From: an uncultured Altererythrobacter sp.
GTDB lineage: Bacteria > Pseudomonadota > Alphaproteobacteria > Sphingomonadales > Sphingomonadaceae
Direction of reading: 5' to 3'
NCBI GenBank assembly: GCA_938009055.1
Contig: CALLIO010000304.1
Location: 1-25,508 of the forward strand
DNA: 25,508 nucleotides
Shown here: positions 8,052 through 15,470 of the stretch, piece by piece
Position numbering within the stretch: the first letter of the stretch is position 1
Layout: the number at the start of each line of letters is the position of its first letter
Notes under the pieces: generated by a model
What the model saw: only the letters and a program-made list of their open reading frames with translations
Database searches by the model: none
Told to the model about the DNA's origin: nothing
Translations under genes and position numbers: made by a program

Positions 8052-8179
8052 AAAATCGCCCTCCCTCACAGTTACGCTAGTTTTTCACGAGGCATACTGT
8101 GCGATAACTTTCGACTGAAACACTGCACAAATTGCGAGGCCCCTGATGTGGGTGCGCGAAAAGAGGCGAGGAAACGGCA
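8052..8179. promoter_or_regulatory. Divergent promoter region between VOC and Rieske genes
   Basis: The 128-base gap must drive both genes. An inverted repeat CACAGT (8067-8072) / ACTGTG (8096-8101) with a 23-base spacer is visible. It overlaps the VOC leader. No convincing -35/-10 pair was found. The repeat differs from the one next to the LuxR-type gene. Confidence 0.3.
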
Positions 8180-9598
8180 ATGAACGAGTTGAGTAAGTTC
8201 AAAGGGGCGCAATGCCCGGGCACGAGTTACAATGAAATGCTCGAAGGAGACTCGCGGCCTGCACCCGATTATCTTTTCGAAGAATCGCACCGCGATATGC
8301 CCACTGATCCGCTGCCGATCGAACCTTATGTGTCCGAAGAATACGCCGCTGAAGAGCGCGAGAAATTGTGGCCCAATGTGTGGCTGTTTGCCGCCCGCAA
8401 TGAAGAATTGCCCAATCCCGGCGATCAAGTTGTCTTCGAAATTGCCGATAAGAGCTTTGTGCTTGTGCGCCAGCAAGATGGCGGCGTGCGCGCGTTTTAC
8501 AACGTGTGCTTGCACCGTGCGCGGCGGCTGGTCGACAAGGCTGGCAATCGCACTCAGATGCGCTGCGGATTTCACGGATTTACCTGGAACAATGATGGAT
8601 CGCTGAAAGAAATTCCCTGCGAATGGGATTTCGAGCACCTTAAGGCGAAGGATATGAGCTTGCCCGAAGTGCGAGTGAATATCTGGCAGGGCTTCATCAT
8701 GATCACTGAAAATGATGATATTGCCGAATTTGAAGATTGGGTGGGTCCAGTCCTTGAGCAATATGAGAATTACCATCTCGACGATTGCTTTACCGCCATG
8801 TGGGTGCAGCGCGAAATTCCAGCCAATTGGAAGGCGACTTCTGAAGCCTTTATGGAAGCATGGCATTCGGTCACCACTCACCCGCAGCTCTTGCCGTTCC
8901 TTGGCGATGCCAACACACGCTATGATTTGTATGGCGACAATTTCAATCGCGCGATCACGCCATCGGGCGTCCTCAGCCCCCATATCGAGGGTAAGGATCA
9001 GACCTATATCCTCGACAAAATGGCAGAGTTTTCCGGCAAGGGCGGGGATTCGCGCATGCGCAATCTTGGCAATGAAGACGCCATTGCAAAGCTTGATCCC
9101 AACGATCCATTCCTGGCCCGCAAGGTTTTGGCCGATGCCAACCGTCAAGCCTTTAGCGAGCGTGACGGCTATGATTATTCCGAGATTAGCGACAGCGAGA
9201 TGCTCGATAATTTCACTTATAATATCTTCCCCAATTTCGCGCCTTGGGGCGGCCATGTGCCGCAGCTTTGCTATCGCTGGCTTCCGGGTAAGACGGCCGA
9301 CACTTGCACTATGGAAATTCGCGTTTTGATGCGCACGCCCAAGGGCGAGAAGACCCCGCAGGCTGCTGAAAAAGTCATCGTTCCCAACGATCAACCTTGG
9401 TCATGGGCAAAGGATGTGATGGGCGAAGCGCTCGCCAATGTCTTCGATCAGGACATGGCCAATTTGCCGCATGTTCAAACGGGCATGAAAGCGTCTGCCA
9501 ATGGCGTGATGGAATTGGGCGCGTATCAAGACAGCCGCGTTCGCCATTTCAATGAAACGCTGAACAAATATATGACCGGCGAGTTGCCAGCGAAGTAG
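8180..9598 (+). CDS. Rieske non-heme iron oxygenase, alpha subunit
   Basis: A 472-residue ring-hydroxylating or monooxygenase-type Rieske protein. The [2Fe-2S] ligands are Cys110 and His112 (NVCLHRARR) and Cys129 and His132 (CGFHGF), giving C-x-H-x16-C-x2-H. The mononuclear iron site is His229 and His234 (AWHSVTTH), with Asp425 in VFDQD as probable third ligand. The residue bridging to the Rieske centre is Glu226 in MEAWH, where naphthalene dioxygenase has Asp. It should hydroxylate or demethylate a substrate using O2 and electrons from a ferredoxin/reductase, neither of which is encoded nearby. The ATG at 8180 follows GAGG. A SDR follows after 22 bases, the usual companion for oxidising the alcohol or diol product. 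The substrate is unknown. Confidence 0.93.
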   Translation: MNELSKFKGAQCPGTSYNEMLEGDSRPAPDYLFEESHRDMPTDPLPIEPYVSEEYAAEEREKLWPNVWLFAARNEELPNPGDQVVFEIADKSFVLVRQQDGGVRAFYNVCLHRARRLVDKAGNRTQMRCGFHGFTWNNDGSLKEIPCEWDFEHLKAKDMSLPEVRVNIWQGFIMITENDDIAEFEDWVGPVLEQYENYHLDDCFTAMWVQREIPANWKATSEAFMEAWHSVTTHPQLLPFLGDANTRYDLYGDNFNRAITPSGVLSPHIEGKDQTYILDKMAEFSGKGGDSRMRNLGNEDAIAKLDPNDPFLARKVLADANRQAFSERDGYDYSEISDSEMLDNFTYNIFPNFAPWGGHVPQLCYRWLPGKTADTCTMEIRVLMRTPKGEKTPQAAEKVIVPNDQPWSWAKDVMGEALANVFDQDMANLPHVQTGMKASANGVMELGAYQDSRVRHFNETLNKYMTGELPAK

Positions 9599-9620
9599 AC
9601 CTATTCCTCGGGACATCGCG

Positions 9621-10370
9621 ATGGCACAGTTTGATCTTACAGGGCGCACGGCGCTCATCACCGGCGCTTCGTCGGGCTTCGGGGCGCATTGGGGCACGCT
9701 GATCGCGGGCGCTGGCGCGCAAGTGGCATTGGCTGCAAGGCGCAAGGAAAAGCTCGAAGCGCTAGCAAGCAGCATTGGCGATGCCGCTCTTCCCGTTTCG
9801 ATGGATGTTGCCTCCCAAGCCTCGATCATCGCGGGCTTTGAGGAAGCAGAAGCTGCATTCGGCACGATCGACACTGTGATCGTCAACGCTGGTGTCGATG
9901 GCAATGGCATGGCCACCGATGTTCCCGACGAGCTTATTGCAGACACGCTGGCGATCAATCTGAAGGGCGCGATCCTGACCGCGCGCGAAGGAGCCAAAAG
10001 GATGATGGCAGCGGGCATTACCAATGGCCGGATTGTGATGATCGCCTCGGTCACTGCGTTTCAGCCATCACCTGGCCTTGTTGCCTATGCCGCAAGCAAA
10101 GCAGGCGTAGTCCAAGCCACCCGCACATTGGCCCGCGAATGGGCACGGCGCGGCATTTCAATCAATTCCATTTCGCCGGGATATGTGCGCACTGAACTCA
10201 ATCAGGATTGGTTCGATACTGAGGCTGGCGACAAGCAAGTGGCGCGCTTTCCCCGCAAACGTTTGATGGAGAAAGAAGGGATGGACGGTATCGTCCTGTT
10301 CCTTGCATCGGATGCAGCAGAATATGTGACCGGCACAGATTTTGTGCTCGATGACGGGCAAACGCTTTAA
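9621..10370 (+). CDS. SDR family oxidoreductase (NADP-type)
   Basis: A 249-residue classical SDR with an intact active site: TGASSGFG at 14-21, Ser143 in IASVTAF, Tyr156 and Lys160 in YAASK, and VNAG near 88-91. Arg40-Arg41 after beta-2 predicts NADP(H). The C-terminus VTGTDFVLDDGQTL is typical. It lies 22 bases downstream of the Rieske oxygenase and probably shares its transcript, so oxidation of an oxygenase product or reduction of a ketone in the same pathway is likely. Its 3' end faces the SnoaL-like gene with only 6 bases between the stop codons and no visible terminator. Confidence 0.93.
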   Translation: MAQFDLTGRTALITGASSGFGAHWGTLIAGAGAQVALAARRKEKLEALASSIGDAALPVSMDVASQASIIAGFEEAEAAFGTIDTVIVNAGVDGNGMATDVPDELIADTLAINLKGAILTAREGAKRMMAAGITNGRIVMIASVTAFQPSPGLVAYAASKAGVVQATRTLAREWARRGISINSISPGYVRTELNQDWFDTEAGDKQVARFPRKRLMEKEGMDGIVLFLASDAAEYVTGTDFVLDDGQTL

Positions 10371-10376
10371 GCCGGT

Positions 10377-10775
10377 TTAGCTCGCTTCAGCAGCGATCTG
10401 TGCTGTGTCGTAATAATGGATGCGGTGCTCGATCAGCAGCCCATCTTCAAACCGGCCTGCCTCGCACAATGTTTGCGTAAATGGCTCGCCCGTCTTGGTC
10501 GAATTGATCGTCAAACTCAGCACAACCACGGCCCAATCCTTGCCGCCGGTAATATCATGGATCTCGACCTTGGCTTCGGGCCATTGACCATACATTGCGC
10601 CCGCCACAGTCTGCAAAGCATCGCGCCCTTCATATGTCCCGCCAAAGGGAAGCGACGGCGCCTCGTGAATGACCAGATCAGGGTGCATGCATTGCGCGAC
10701 CGCATCCCAATCGCGCGCACCCGCGAGTGCATAGATCTTGCCCAAAAGCTCAGCTGGAGGAGGAGTATCTGCCAC
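10377..10775 (-). CDS. SnoaL/NTF2-like protein
   Basis: A protein of about 132 residues with the cone-shaped NTF2/SnoaL fold pattern: an N-terminal helix with ARDWDAVAQCMHPDLVIHE, then GTYEGRDALQTV, then beta strands ending in EHRIHYYD. Relatives include ketosteroid isomerase-like enzymes, polyketide cyclases and small dehydratases, so an isomerase or hydratase role is possible. The start is uncertain. GTG at 10775 lies 4 bases after the lipoyl-domain stop, while a TTG at 10787 would overlap that gene by 8 bases and add four residues. It is the last gene of the five-gene minus-strand operon. No specific function is assigned. Confidence 0.75.
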   Translation of the reverse strand: MADTPPPAELLGKIYALAGARDWDAVAQCMHPDLVIHEAPSLPFGGTYEGRDALQTVAGAMYGQWPEAKVEIHDITGGKDWAVVVLSLTINSTKTGEPFTQTLCEAGRFEDGLLIEHRIHYYDTAQIAAEAS

Positions 10776-10779
10776 CAGC

Positions 10780-11010
10780 CTACGCAATCGTCCCGATCAA
10801 ATCGCCGACCTTATAGACAGCGCCTTCTTCACCGGTGGGATGGATAATCCCGCTGGCCTGCGCTTCGATTTCCGTCGTCGATTTGTCGGTTTCTACTGTG
10901 TAGATGATCTCGCCCTTTTCGACTTGTTCGCCATCGCCGAACATCCATTCGGTCAAGGTCATTTCCGTCGCGCTCATACCGAGCTTGGGGATGCGAATTT
11001 CAGCTGCCAT
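10780..11010 (-). CDS. Stand-alone lipoyl (biotinyl/lipoyl-attachment) domain protein
   Basis: The 76 residues are a single lipoyl domain: PKLGMSATEMTLTEW at the N-terminus, then VETDKSTTEIEA with Lys43 as the lipoylation site, then GIIHPTGEEGAVYKVGDLIG. A normal E2 would continue into a peripheral-subunit-binding domain and a catalytic acyltransferase core. Here the gene stops right after the lipoyl domain, and the next gene is in another family. The ATG overlaps the E1 beta stop in TAATG, so the two are co-translated. It probably accepts an acyl group from the E1 alpha/beta heterotetramer, with the acyltransferase supplied in trans or replaced. The domain call is firm. Confidence 0.9.
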   Translation of the reverse strand: MAAEIRIPKLGMSATEMTLTEWMFGDGEQVEKGEIIYTVETDKSTTEIEAQASGIIHPTGEEGAVYKVGDLIGTIA

Positions 11011-11996
11011 TAGTCTTTGCCCACACTCGCTTTGATTTGTTCAACAATCTCGCCCTTGGTCGGGATCCAGGCTTGTTCCAGATGGGTCGCGAAAGGCACG
11101 GCGGCAAATGTGCCGCCAATCCGGCGCACCGGACCTTTCAAACTATCCCAGCATTTTTCCTGAATATTGGCGGCAAGCTCTGCGCCTGTGCCAAAGGGGC
11201 GAACCGCTTCGTGCAAGGTGATCGCGCGGCCGGTTTTATTGACAGAGGCCAGCACGGTTTCCTCATCATAAGGAGCAATCGTGCGCAGATCGACAACTTC
11301 GACGCTGACGCCTTCCTTCTCCATTTCGCTTGCCACTTCGAGCGCATCGAGAACGGTGCGACCATAAGTGATTAGCGACAAGTCCGTGCCTTCCTTGGCA
11401 ATCGCCGCCTTGCCGAGCGGCACACGGTAACCGGGTCCGGGATCTTCAGATTTGAGGCCATAACAAAGGATATTCTCGATGAAGATCACAGGGTCATTGG
11501 CATCGATACTCGCCCGCATCAGCCCCCGCGCATCAGCGGCATTGCTTGGTGTGACCACATGGATACCGGCAACATGCGCAAACCATGCTTCAAGCATATC
11601 GGAATGCTGCCCGCCAAAGCCCACGCCAACGCCAGTCGTAGTGCGCAAGACCATCGGGCACGGGGTTTGCCCGCCCGACATATAGCGCAATTTGGCAGCG
11701 TGATTGACAATCTGATCCATGCAAACGCCGACGAAATTCATCAGCATAATCTCGCAAATCGGGCGCTGCCCTGCCAGCGCAGCCCCCACAGCGGCCCCGA
11801 CAATCGCAGTTTCAGAGATCGGTGTCGCGCGAATGCGGTGCTCGCCATATTTTGCCGACAAGCCATTGGTGACTTTAAAGACGCCGCCGCCCTGCTTGTC
11901 GGATACATCTTCGCCCAAGCAAAAGACGCCATCATCTTCCGCCATAGCTTCGTCGATGGCCTTGTTGAGGGCCTCTGTCATGGTAATTTCAGCCAT
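11010..11996 (-). CDS. 2-oxoacid (pyruvate/acetoin-type) dehydrogenase E1 beta subunit
   Basis: A 328-residue beta subunit of a thiamine-diphosphate E1 component. Family marks include LGED at 27-30, Glu62 in ISETAIVGAAVG for activating the ThDP aminopyrimidine, the HSDMLEAWFAHVAGIHVVTP stretch at 131-150, and a C-terminal transketolase domain with VDLRTIAPYDEE and LHEAVRPFGTGAEL. With E1 alpha it decarboxylates a 2-oxoacid, or cleaves acetoin-like compounds, and loads the acyl group on a lipoyl domain. Its start overlaps the E1 alpha stop as TGATG and its stop overlaps the next start as TAATG, so the three subunits are translationally coupled. Substrate specificity cannot be read from the sequence. 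Confidence 0.92.
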   Translation of the reverse strand: MAEITMTEALNKAIDEAMAEDDGVFCLGEDVSDKQGGGVFKVTNGLSAKYGEHRIRATPISETAIVGAAVGAALAGQRPICEIMLMNFVGVCMDQIVNHAAKLRYMSGGQTPCPMVLRTTTGVGVGFGGQHSDMLEAWFAHVAGIHVVTPSNAADARGLMRASIDANDPVIFIENILCYGLKSEDPGPGYRVPLGKAAIAKEGTDLSLITYGRTVLDALEVASEMEKEGVSVEVVDLRTIAPYDEETVLASVNKTGRAITLHEAVRPFGTGAELAANIQEKCWDSLKGPVRRIGGTFAAVPFATHLEQAWIPTKGEIVEQIKASVGKD

Positions 11997-12964
11997 CAGG
12001 AAACCTCCTCCAGCACGTCTTTATAGATTTCATCAGTGCTCGGCAGGTCTGCGGCCAGCGCATGTTCGACCGCTTCATCAATTTCTGCGTCAATATCAGC
12101 GACGATTTTGTCGAGCTCTTCTTCAGTAAACTGGCGCTCGAGCATCACTGCACGAAGCTTGGGCAAAGGATCTTCTTTCGCCATTTCTTCCAGATGCTCA
12201 GGCGGCATGTAAGAGAAATCAGAGCCAAAGAAGTGGCCCATCATCCGGTAACACATCGCTTCGACCAGAACGGGGCCCTTGCCGCTGCGCGCATGCTCAA
12301 CTGCTTCTTCCATCGCAGGATAGACCGCATTCACATCATTGCCGTCAACCTTGATCCCCTTCATCCCATAGCCCGATGCGCGGCTGGATATGTCGGTGCT
12401 GCCCGTGTGGTCAGCAAAGGCCGTGTGTTCGCCATAGCGATTGTTCTGGCACAAAAAGACCACCGGCAGCTTGTAAAGCTGGGCCATATTCATCGCCTCG
12501 TGGAAGCCGCCAATGTTCGCGGCTCCATCGCCAAAGCTGACCAGAGTGACTTTGCCATCGCCATTGTTCTGACTGGCCATCGCAAGGCCATTGGCAATCG
12601 GCAGGCCCGATCCGACAACGCCGGTCGTTACCATAATCCCCGTTTCGGGATCAGTGATGTGCATGGTGCCGCCCTTGCCTTTGCAAGTGCCAGTTTCCTT
12701 GCCCAAACATTCGCCCCACCATTTCTTGATCGGGATTCCCTTGGCCGTCTGTTCGCCTTGTCCGCGATAAGTGCAAACGACGTAATCATCCTCGTCCAGC
12801 GCTGCCATTGCAGCGGCTGAAACCAGCTCCTGACCACGCACGCAGTAATACATCACTGCGACTTTGCCCTCCATCAAAAGCGCGCGGAATTTTTCATCCG
12901 TGCGATTCACCTTCATCGTGCGGGTGTAAACATCGAGCAATTTGTCGCGATCAATCTCAGCCAT
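11996..12964 (-). CDS. 2-oxoacid (pyruvate/acetoin-type) dehydrogenase E1 alpha subunit
   Basis: A 322-residue alpha subunit of the same ThDP-dependent E1. The ThDP/Mg motif runs from GDGAANIGG (145-153) to CQNNRYGE (172-179), fitting GDG-x26-NN. GKGGTMHI at 96-103 is the conserved phosphorylation-loop-like region, and YRGQGE near 66-71 stands where many E1 enzymes have His. The start was set at ATG 12964 (MAEIDRDKLL) because AAAGG precedes it by about 7 bases. Two ATGs at 12982 and 12979 would make a longer leader with no good Shine-Dalgarno. It lies 48 bases after the SDR and is coupled to E1 beta by a TGATG overlap. It could be acetoin-, pyruvate- or branched-chain-specific. Confidence 0.92.
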   Translation of the reverse strand: MAEIDRDKLLDVYTRTMKVNRTDEKFRALLMEGKVAVMYYCVRGQELVSAAAMAALDEDDYVVCTYRGQGEQTAKGIPIKKWWGECLGKETGTCKGKGGTMHITDPETGIMVTTGVVGSGLPIANGLAMASQNNGDGKVTLVSFGDGAANIGGFHEAMNMAQLYKLPVVFLCQNNRYGEHTAFADHTGSTDISSRASGYGMKGIKVDGNDVNAVYPAMEEAVEHARSGKGPVLVEAMCYRMMGHFFGSDFSYMPPEHLEEMAKEDPLPKLRAVMLERQFTEEELDKIVADIDAEIDEAVEHALAADLPSTDEIYKDVLEEVS

Positions 12965-13012
12965 GAAACGGCCTTTCATCAAAGTGGGATATGTTGGGAA
13001 GAGGACTTGCGC

Positions 13013-13777
13013 TTAGAATTGTACGCGCTGTGTGAAGCCCCCGTCGATCACAAGGTTGGTGCCGGTCATATAGGGCACAGCGGGGCTGGCGACGAAGACG
13101 ATGCCCTTGGCCACTTCTTCATCATTGCCATAACGGCCCATCGGCATTTTCGCGAGCGTGCCTTCGTAAAGCTCGGGCATCATACCCTTGATCGCTTCCC
13201 AATTGCCGCCGGGATATTCAATCGCACCGGGCGATACGCAATTCACGCGGATGCCTTGCGGAGCAAGCGCTTGGGAAAGCTGCGAACCGTATGTGATGAG
13301 CGCGGCCTTAAGTGCGTTAAACGCTTGCGGCGCAATGAAAGTTTCCAGCGCTGCAGTTGAGCTCATGAAAAGGATCGATCCGCTATCCGAATTGGCAAGA
13401 TGCGGGGTCAGAGCCTCAACGCCGTTGACCGCGCCCATAATGTCCATGTCGAGACCATTCTGCCAATCGCCCGTGCCGCCTGTGCCCGAAGAAGAGGCCG
13501 TGTGGATGAAGATATCGCATCCGCCCAATTCGCCAGCAGCTTTTTCCAGCCAGGCTTTGTAAGCATCGCCGCCATCATTCATGTCAAACACTTCGGCAAA
13601 GACCTTGCCATCGCCAGCGGCTTCGATTCCTGCCTTGGCAGCTTCGATCTTATCATCCTTGCGGCTGAAGAAAGCGACATCGGCACCCTCGGCGGCAAAC
13701 AATTTGAGCGAGGCTAAGCCCAGTCCATGCGCTCCACCGTTCATGATGACCTTTTTGCCTTTAAGTCCTAGATCCAT
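13013..13777 (-). CDS. SDR-fold protein with degenerate active site
   Basis: A 254-residue SDR-fold protein, first gene of the minus-strand operon. The start was set at ATG 13777 (MDLGLKGKK) because GGGAGAAGG lies just upstream. The further upstream start at 13831 would add 18 residues that look like non-coding sequence. The Rossmann loop reads NGGAHGLG (13-20), with Asn where the usual motif has Thr. The NNAG position reads HTASSSG (92-98). The catalytic Tyr is Phe153 in FNALK, while Lys157 and Ser140 remain. The C-terminus VIDGGFTQRVQF is normal. Lack of the Tyr acid/base argues against an ordinary alcohol dehydrogenase, so it may have another chemistry or a binding role. Confidence 0.88.
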   Translation of the reverse strand: MDLGLKGKKVIMNGGAHGLGLASLKLFAAEGADVAFFSRKDDKIEAAKAGIEAAGDGKVFAEVFDMNDGGDAYKAWLEKAAGELGGCDIFIHTASSSGTGGTGDWQNGLDMDIMGAVNGVEALTPHLANSDSGSILFMSSTAALETFIAPQAFNALKAALITYGSQLSQALAPQGIRVNCVSPGAIEYPGGNWEAIKGMMPELYEGTLAKMPMGRYGNDEEVAKGIVFVASPAVPYMTGTNLVIDGGFTQRVQF

Positions 13778-14169
13778 AGCTGCCTTCTCCCAAAATGAGT
13801 TTGCGTATGGAGAGAGAATAGCGAAGCGCAAGGCGCGCAGGTATCGTCAAAAATGGGGGGAGCTTTTTTCAGCGCGCTTGTTTCGCTTGCGCGCAGGCCA
13901 GCCGCCGAAACTCGATGGGCGAGACTTTATGGTCACCTAATGCGGGATGATGCCGAGGTTGGCTATCTATTTGAGCCCAATGCGTGCGTAGCACAATCTT
14001 CCAGCTCACGGCCCTTCTGGGAATGTGCGTTCGAAGTGCTCGAGATGTCAGGCTGTTGGTATTTTCTGTCCGACTGAGCCCGCGCGCAGTGCATTTCTTG
14101 TTGAGAAAATCGCAAGCTTGTCGGTCCCTTAAAACTTGATAAGTTGCGATCTTTCAAAGGGGACCCAAA
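13778..14169. promoter_or_regulatory. 392-base divergent intergenic region with inverted repeats before the amidohydrolase
   Basis: The gap separates the minus-strand SDR operon from the plus-strand amidohydrolase operon. Near its right end ATCGCAA (14109-14115) pairs with TTGCGAT (14144-14150), and between them lie two palindromes: CAAGCTTG (14113-14120) and AACTTGATAAGTT (14133-14145). A Shine-Dalgarno AAAGGGGA (14156-14163) follows, then the GTG start. The repeats could be an operator or an RNA hairpin. The left two thirds hold only a weak 74-codon frame and no convincing -35/-10 pair. Confidence 0.4.
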
Positions 14170-15450
14170 GTGCGATTTCATACTATCCTGATAGCAAGCC
14201 TTTTCGCGCTTCTGGGTGGCACCAGCGCCCATGCAGAAACCATCGAACTACGCGCCTCCAGCATGGTCGATGTCGAAAAGGGCATTGTGATCGATGATCC
14301 AGTTGTGACCATCGTTGACGGGGTCATTACCTCCGTCCGTTCGGGCGAGGCTGCATCCAGCGAACCAGCTGACACTGTCATTGATCTCGGCGAAAAAACA
14401 ATCCTGCCTGGCCTCATTGACATGCACGTCCATCTTACCAGTGACAGTGATCTTCATGGCTATCGCAGGTTGGCGATTTCAGACGAGCGCGCAACAATTA
14501 CCGGAGTGGTGAATGCCAAGACCACGCTGATGGCCGGTTTCACCACAGTGCGCAATGTCGGTGCGGGCAGCTTCAGCGATGTGGCTTTGCGTGATGCGAT
14601 TGCCGAGGGGGATATTCCAGGTCCAAGGATGTTCGTTTCTGGTCCGCCTATCGGGATTACCGGTGGCCATTGTTCTGACAACAACCTCCTGCCTCCCGAA
14701 TATGAGGCGGTGGGTGAAGGTGTTGCAGATGGCCCTTGGGCGGCGCGCTTCAAGGTTCGGCAAAACCGCAAGTTCGGTGTGGATCTAATCAAAACGTGTT
14801 CTACCGGCGGAGTACTCTCCAAAGGAACCAAAGTGGGAGCACCGCAATACACCGTGGAAGAATTGAAAGCTCTCACTGAAGAGGCGCATTCGCACGGGCT
14901 GAAAGTCGCTAGCCATGCGCATGGCTCAGAAGGGATCATCAACGCGCTGAAAGCGGGCGTGGATACAATCGAACACGCCAGTTTCATCGATGATGAGGGG
15001 ATCGAGCTTGCTCGCAAGAACGGTGCGTACCTATCAATGGATATCTACGTCACTGAGTTTATCTTAGGGGTGGGAGAAGAGGCAGGCATTCTTCCTGAAA
15101 GCCTGGAGAAGGAGCGCAAGGTTGGCCAGATACAGCGCGACAATTTCCGCAAAGCGCATGAGGCAGGCGTAAAAATGGTATTTGGCACCGATGCTGGCGT
15201 TTACCCGCATGGCGATAACGCACGGCAGCTTTCGCGCATGGTGACATTCGGCATGACCCCCTCCGACGCGCTGCGCGCGGCAACTATCAACGCTGCTGAA
15301 GCCTTGGGCGCAACTGGGCAGATTGGTGTCCTTAAGGCTGGCGCAGCAGCCGATATTATTGCGGTCACTGGCAATCCGCTGGCTGACATAAGCCTGCTGG
15401 AAAATGTCGATTTCGTGATGAAGAGTGGAACGGTCTATATGTCGAACTGA
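14170..15450 (+). CDS. Secreted metal-dependent amidohydrolase (imidazolonepropionase/prolidase-like)
   Basis: A 426-residue amidohydrolase-superfamily enzyme with an N-terminal signal peptide ending in SAHA (residue 22), so it should act in the periplasm. Metal ligands are His86 and His88 (DMHVH), Lys208 in LIKTC (probably carboxylated and bridging), His249 in SHAHG, His269 in IEHAS and Asp341 in GTDAG. The layout matches the Xaa-Pro/Xaa-Arg dipeptidase-like group known in Caulobacter and sphingomonads. The start is GTG at 14170, chosen because AAAGGGGA lies about 7 bases upstream and the signal peptide begins there. It is the first gene of an operon with a permease and hydantoinase-type genes, so it may release or process an amide-linked compound before uptake. 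The exact substrate is unknown. Confidence 0.9.
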   Translation: MRFHTILIASLFALLGGTSAHAETIELRASSMVDVEKGIVIDDPVVTIVDGVITSVRSGEAASSEPADTVIDLGEKTILPGLIDMHVHLTSDSDLHGYRRLAISDERATITGVVNAKTTLMAGFTTVRNVGAGSFSDVALRDAIAEGDIPGPRMFVSGPPIGITGGHCSDNNLLPPEYEAVGEGVADGPWAARFKVRQNRKFGVDLIKTCSTGGVLSKGTKVGAPQYTVEELKALTEEAHSHGLKVASHAHGSEGIINALKAGVDTIEHASFIDDEGIELARKNGAYLSMDIYVTEFILGVGEEAGILPESLEKERKVGQIQRDNFRKAHEAGVKMVFGTDAGVYPHGDNARQLSRMVTFGMTPSDALRAATINAAEALGATGQIGVLKAGAAADIIAVTGNPLADISLLENVDFVMKSGTVYMSN

Positions 15451-15470
15451 ACGCGCAAATCGAGGGCTAA

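Noticed and set aside
8052..8069. GTG start for the VOC protein at 8069
   Set aside because: The GGAGGG lies within this extension and is correctly spaced for the ATG at 8051, so the shorter protein is preferred.
8072..9394. Long open frame on the minus strand (440 codons) opposite the Rieske oxygenase
   Set aside because: It is antisense to a gene with intact Rieske and iron-binding motifs, has no recognisable domain, and arises from codon bias on the true strand.
13805..13820. Short match (GAGAGAAT) to the tRNA-Thr 3' region, as a possible attachment-site repeat
   Set aside because: Only 8 bases match, which is expected by chance in 25 kb.
13778..13831. 18-residue N-terminal extension of the degenerate SDR
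   Set aside because: The strong GGGAGAAGG before ATG 13777 and the normal SDR N-terminus MDLGLKGKK favour the shorter form.
13853..14077. 74-codon plus-strand frame in the divergent intergenic region
   Set aside because: It has no good Shine-Dalgarno, no domain and irregular composition; the region is better explained as promoter sequence.
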